DNA of 64,000 nt, from contig JAFGTT010000012.1 in the NCBI GenBank assembly GCA_016933955.1, positions 62,001 to 126,000 on the forward strand. The letters are read 5' to 3'. The notes below the pieces were generated by a model. It was not told the DNA's origin and did not search any database. It saw only the letters and a list, made by a program, of their open reading frames with translations. Below are positions 63,943 through 64,000 of the stretch, in pieces; position 1 is the first letter of the stretch, and every line of letters begins with the position of its first letter. The stretch is from Candidatus Zixiibacteriota bacterium (GTDB taxonomy: Bacteria; Zixibacteria; MSB-5A5; GN15; PGXB01). A program made the position numbers and the translations under genes.

Positions 63943-64000
63943 ATGAACGGTTTCTGCCATATCGAAATCCCGTGTATCGACATGAAAAAAATTGCCGAAT
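63943..64000 (+). CDS. VOC-family protein, N-terminus only
   Basis: An ATG at 63943 after an AAAGGA site opens MNGFCHIEIPCIDMKKIAE to the window end. The start is characteristic of vicinal-oxygen-chelate (glyoxalase-like) proteins, where the His is the first metal ligand. Only 19 codons are visible. Confidence 0.6.
   Translation, partial: MNGFCHIEIPCIDMKKIAE

Overview
The window looks like chromosomal DNA of a Gram-negative bacterium of the FCB/GN-type radiation, most plausibly candidate phylum Zixibacteria or a close relative. The grounds are several large secreted proteins ending in paired dockerin-like repeats, a PEP-CTERM protein, many outer-membrane barrels and TPR lipoproteins, omptin- and gingipain-like proteases, paired M16 peptidases and a SecA with large insertions. 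This placement is inferred from gene content only. Coding density is high, neighbouring genes often overlap by 1-4 nt, and intrinsic terminators are common. I see no tRNA, rRNA, CRISPR array or insertion sequence.

Layout. 1-3236: edge of a prophage or phage-like element on the minus strand (portal, then terminase large subunit, then a truncated gene). It is interrupted on the plus strand by a tiny membrane-peptide gene with its own sigma-54 promoter and a downstream hairpin. 3470-6600: PEP-CTERM protein under a second sigma-54 promoter, a TPR lipoprotein and a cohesin-like secreted protein. 6616-15029 (minus): RecB-like nuclease, a small outer-membrane barrel, then a tightly overlapping operon cobB - radical SAM - TPR/TonB-C lipoprotein - pyrK - pyrD - pyrF. 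15116-20039: SGNH hydrolase, FG-GAP/dockerin protein, SDR. 20158-24397 (minus): GH57 glucanotransferase, MlaD-like protein, RsgA, small basic protein. 24658-34012 (plus): secA, arsC-like, HAD phosphatase, M16 protease pair, omptin-like protease, alpha/beta hydrolase. 34262-40266 (minus): nnr, lon, a YchF variant, nfo. 40431-44558: minor-pilin operon with a possible attenuator leader. 44641-50225 (minus): a second M16 pair in which neither partner keeps the zinc motif, an outer-membrane barrel, a DUF4097-like protein and a SpoU methyltransferase. 50275-59507 (plus): PlpD-type patatin autotransporter, M6 metalloprotease with thrombospondin-3 repeats plus dockerin, C25 protease plus dockerin. 59613-60070: a promoter-to-terminator unit without a convincing protein (candidate ncRNA). 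60221-61286: third sigma-54 promoter and three unrecognised small genes. 61399-63679: dciA-gyrB. The window ends in the start of a VOC-fold gene.

Themes. (1) Three near-consensus -24/-12 (GG-N10-GC) promoters precede a 39-aa membrane peptide, the PEP-CTERM protein and a three-gene operon of unknown function, suggesting one sigma-54 regulon concerned with the cell surface. (2) Secretion and surface proteolysis dominate: SecA, MlaD-like, M6, C25, omptin-like, M16 and patatin proteins, with dockerins and a cohesin-like partner that may assemble some of them. (3) Pyrimidine synthesis is transcriptionally tied to a sirtuin and a radical SAM enzyme. The best candidates for undescribed biology are the sigma-54 operon at 60221-61286, the moron-like unit at 341-650, the double-degenerate M16 pair and the candidate structured RNA at 59648-60070.
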